Shown: positions 14,692 through 16,144 of the stretch, in pieces
How the letters are laid out: each line of letters starts with the position of its first letter
Numbering within the stretch: position 1 is the first letter of the stretch
Assembly (NCBI GenBank): GCA_944359595.1
Contig: CALVSV010000140.1
Span: 1 to 16,144, forward strand
Origin: an uncultured Bacilli bacterium
GTDB lineage: Bacteria > Bacillota_I > Bacilli_A > RF39 > UBA660
Length of the DNA stretch: 16,144 nt
Reading direction: 5' to 3'
Notes under the pieces: model-generated
The model's database searches: none
Seen by the model: only the letters and a program-made list of their open reading frames with translations
Told to the model about the DNA's origin: nothing
Position numbers and translations under genes: made by a program

Positions 14692-15355
14692 AGAGTTAAA
14701 TAAACTAATATATGAAAATGAAAATCTAATATATTATTTTGTTAATAAGTATAAGAATCAAATAAATAAAGAAGATTTATATCAAGTTGGTGTTATAGGT
14801 ATAATAAATGCATATAAAAATTATAAAAAAGAAAATGGAGTTAAGTTTTCTACATATGCTTATACTTATATTATGGGAGAGATCAAAAAATATATTCGTG
14901 AAGATAAAACTATAAAAATAAGTAAGGATTTTAATAGTTTAAGATATAAAATTAATAATGCAAAAATTTTATTATCTCAAAAACTTATGAGAGAAGTAAC
15001 AACTCAAGATTTAGTTACATATCTTGATATAGATGAATATACATTAAATTTAGTAATGAATAGTAATAATAGTATTAAAAGTTTAGATAATCAAGTATCT
15101 AATAATACTGATAGTCTATGTTTATATGATGTAATACCAGATAAATCTAAAGTAAATATAGATGATTTAATAGCTTTAAAAACAGAATTAGAAAAATTAA
15201 ATAATTATGATAAAAAATTAATTAATTATAGATATTTTGAAGATAAAACTCAATCAGAAGTTGCGCAAATTTTTGGAATATCACAAGTTAAAGTATCAAG
15301 ATATGAAAAAAAATTATTAAAAACCTTAAAAGATAATATGAGTGTTAGACAATAA
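14684..15355 (+). CDS. sigF: Sporulation sigma factor, SigF-like
   Basis: The 223-residue protein is a sigma-70 family member of the SigF/SigG/SigB class. Region 2 is visible (LIYYFVNKYKNQINKEDLYQVGVIGI, then YAYTYIMGEIKKYIREDKTI, the MGEI(K/R) signature of this class). Region 3 is around residues 90-125, and region 4 contains the helix-turn-helix KTQSEVAQIFGISQVKVSRYEKK. In Bacillus SigF runs the first forespore programme and is held in check by SpoIIAB. It is called SigF and not SigG because it directly follows a spoIIAA-like gene and precedes spoVA genes. It is about 30 residues shorter than the Bacillus protein. It has no ribosome binding site of its own, so translation is coupled to spoIIAA. 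Confidence 0.85.
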   Translation: MTEELNKLIYENENLIYYFVNKYKNQINKEDLYQVGVIGIINAYKNYKKENGVKFSTYAYTYIMGEIKKYIREDKTIKISKDFNSLRYKINNAKILLSQKLMREVTTQDLVTYLDIDEYTLNLVMNSNNSIKSLDNQVSNNTDSLCLYDVIPDKSKVNIDDLIALKTELEKLNNYDKKLINYRYFEDKTQSEVAQIFGISQVKVSRYEKKLLKTLKDNMSVRQ

Positions 15356-15376
15356 ATCTTATTTTATTGTCTTTTT
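15347..15376 (+). terminator. Hairpin with T-tract at the end of sigF
   Basis: AGACAATAAA (15347-15356) and its complement TTTATTGTCT (15363-15372) form a 10-bp stem with a 6-base loop, followed by TTTT. The first arm includes the sigF stop codon. It is a plausible terminator or partial attenuator between sigF and the spoVA genes. Confidence 0.7.
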
Positions 15377-15423
15377 GTGTTTAAAAATTTATAAATAACA
15401 CATAATAATTTTGGAGGCAATAT

Positions 15424-15864
15424 ATGGAAAAAGAAAGATATAAAAAAATAGTTGATAATTATTCTCCAAAAGAAAATGTTTTATTAAATACTATAAAATC
15501 GTTTTTTATTGGTGGGTTTATGGGAATAATAGGACAAGGGTTATGTGATTTTTATGTTACCTTATTTGATATTCCTACAAAAGATGCAGCTCCATATATG
15601 ACTATAACATTAATAATAATTGCCAGTATATTAACTGCTTTAGGTTTTTTTGATAAAGTAGTAACATGGGCTAATGCAGGAATAATAATTCCTATTACAG
15701 GATTTGCTCATGCAATGACTTCTTCAGCGTTAGAATATAGAAAAGAAGGATTAGTTCAAGGAATTGGTGCGAATATTTTTAAACTTACTGGTAGTGTAAT
15801 ATTATATGGGGTAGTGGGAGCTTATGTATTTGGTTTATTAAGATTTTTATTGTTTGGAGGCTAG
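15424..15864 (+). CDS. spoVAC: Stage V sporulation protein AC
   Basis: SpoVAC is a membrane subunit of the SpoVA channel that moves dipicolinic acid into the spore and releases it at germination; Bacillus SpoVAC behaves as a mechanosensitive channel. This 146-residue protein has the expected four to five membrane segments (about 24-45, 57-75, 80-100, 118-142). It also has well-kept family motifs: IPITGFAHAMTSSALEYRKEG, GANIFKLTGSVILYGV and YVFGLLRFL. GGAGG at 15413-15417 lies 6 bases before the ATG. It is followed after 3 bases by spoVAD. The spoVAA and spoVAB genes that precede it in Bacillus are not here. Confidence 0.93.
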   Translation: MEKERYKKIVDNYSPKENVLLNTIKSFFIGGFMGIIGQGLCDFYVTLFDIPTKDAAPYMTITLIIIASILTALGFFDKVVTWANAGIIIPITGFAHAMTSSALEYRKEGLVQGIGANIFKLTGSVILYGVVGAYVFGLLRFLLFGG

Positions 15865-15867
15865 ATT

Positions 15868-16144
15868 ATGACGTTTAATTTCAAAAATGTATATTTAAAT
15901 GATGTCGCAACTGTTGCAGGACCATACGAAAAAAAGGGTCCATTAGGAAAATATATGGATACAACATACGATGACTTTTATTGTGGAGAAAAAAGTTTTG
16001 AAGATGCAGAAATAAAAATGCATTATGAAGCTGTTAAAAATGTATTAAAAAAAGTAAATAAAGATACCGCAGATATATTGATTAGTGGTGATTTACTTAA
16101 TCAATTAGTATCTTCTAATTTAACTGCTTTAAAATCTGATATAC
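15868..16144 (+). CDS. spoVAD: Stage V sporulation protein AD, N-terminal part (runs off the window)
   Basis: An open frame begins at ATG 15868, with GGAGG (15856-15860) inside the end of spoVAC and 7 bases upstream, and it is open to the window edge. The visible 92 residues match SpoVAD: VATVAGPYEKKGPLGKYMD, TYDDFYCGEKSFEDAE, and ILISGDLLNQLVSSNLTA near residue 70. SpoVAD has a thiolase-like fold and binds dipicolinic acid for the SpoVA channel. Only the first quarter or so of its usual length of about 330-340 residues is present, so its catalytic-like pocket cannot be checked. Confidence 0.93.
   Translation, partial: MTFNFKNVYLNDVATVAGPYEKKGPLGKYMDTTYDDFYCGEKSFEDAEIKMHYEAVKNVLKKVNKDTADILISGDLLNQLVSSNLTALKSDI

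Noticed and set aside
1..16144. Mycoplasma-type genetic code (TGA as Trp)
   Set aside because: nadK and spoIIAA end at TGA codons that overlap the next start, and Trp is encoded by TGG in lon, gmk and others, so the standard code applies.
1..16144. tRNA, rRNA, CRISPR array or complete insertion sequence
   Set aside because: No cloverleaf, rRNA-like block, regularly spaced repeats or transposase was seen on either strand. The RhuM remnants are the only sign of past mobility.

Overview
The window comes from a very AT-rich (by eye about three quarters A+T), Gram-positive, endospore-forming Bacillota lineage. Ribosome binding sites are of the GGAGG type, the SigA-like promoters are clear, and the right edge carries a sporulation locus (spoIIAA-like, sigF-like, spoVAC, spoVAD). 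TGA is used as a stop (for example at the ends of nadK and the spoIIAA-like gene), so this is the standard code and not a Mycoplasma-type code. The base composition and small, tightly packed genes suggest an uncultured, host-associated Bacilli-type lineage. That placement is an inference and I cannot name a species.

Left end, 1-2780, all minus strand: an accessory patch. It holds a RhuM-family gene that ends early at an in-frame TAA at the window edge, a tiny 24-codon ORF inside a repeat-bearing intergenic region, a lipoprotein with a strong palindromic terminator, a second, decayed RhuM fragment, a membrane-anchored protein of unknown function and a HAD-family phosphatase-like gene.

Middle, 2860-6423, plus strand: a compact operon with overlapping or near-touching genes. 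It encodes a GT2 polyprenyl-phosphate sugar transferase with an unusual 163-residue N-terminal extension and an A18 tract at the domain junction, a GtrA-like membrane protein, a PncC/CinA-like amidohydrolase, NAD kinase and a DNA-deoxyinosine glycosylase-like protein. The first two fit cell-surface glycosylation. The next two touch NAD(P) metabolism.

6460-11071, plus strand: an unusual single-AAA+ Clp-like ATPase (D1 module only) and LonA, each with its own SigA-type promoter, then guanylate kinase overlapping the end of lon. A perfect 17-bp inverted repeat separates this convergently from a DUF3419 SAM-binding gene and peptide deformylase on the minus strand.

12698-16144: a 52-codon YjcZ-like Gly/Tyr-rich tiny membrane protein (minus) is followed by a secreted, Tyr/Lys-rich, C-terminally membrane-anchored protein of unknown function. 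Then comes a condensed sporulation operon in which spoIIAA runs directly into sigF (no spoIIAB between them) and sigF runs to spoVAC-spoVAD without spoVAA or spoVAB. The missing anti-sigma factor gene and the homopolymer switch candidate in the glycosyltransferase are the two most interesting observations.
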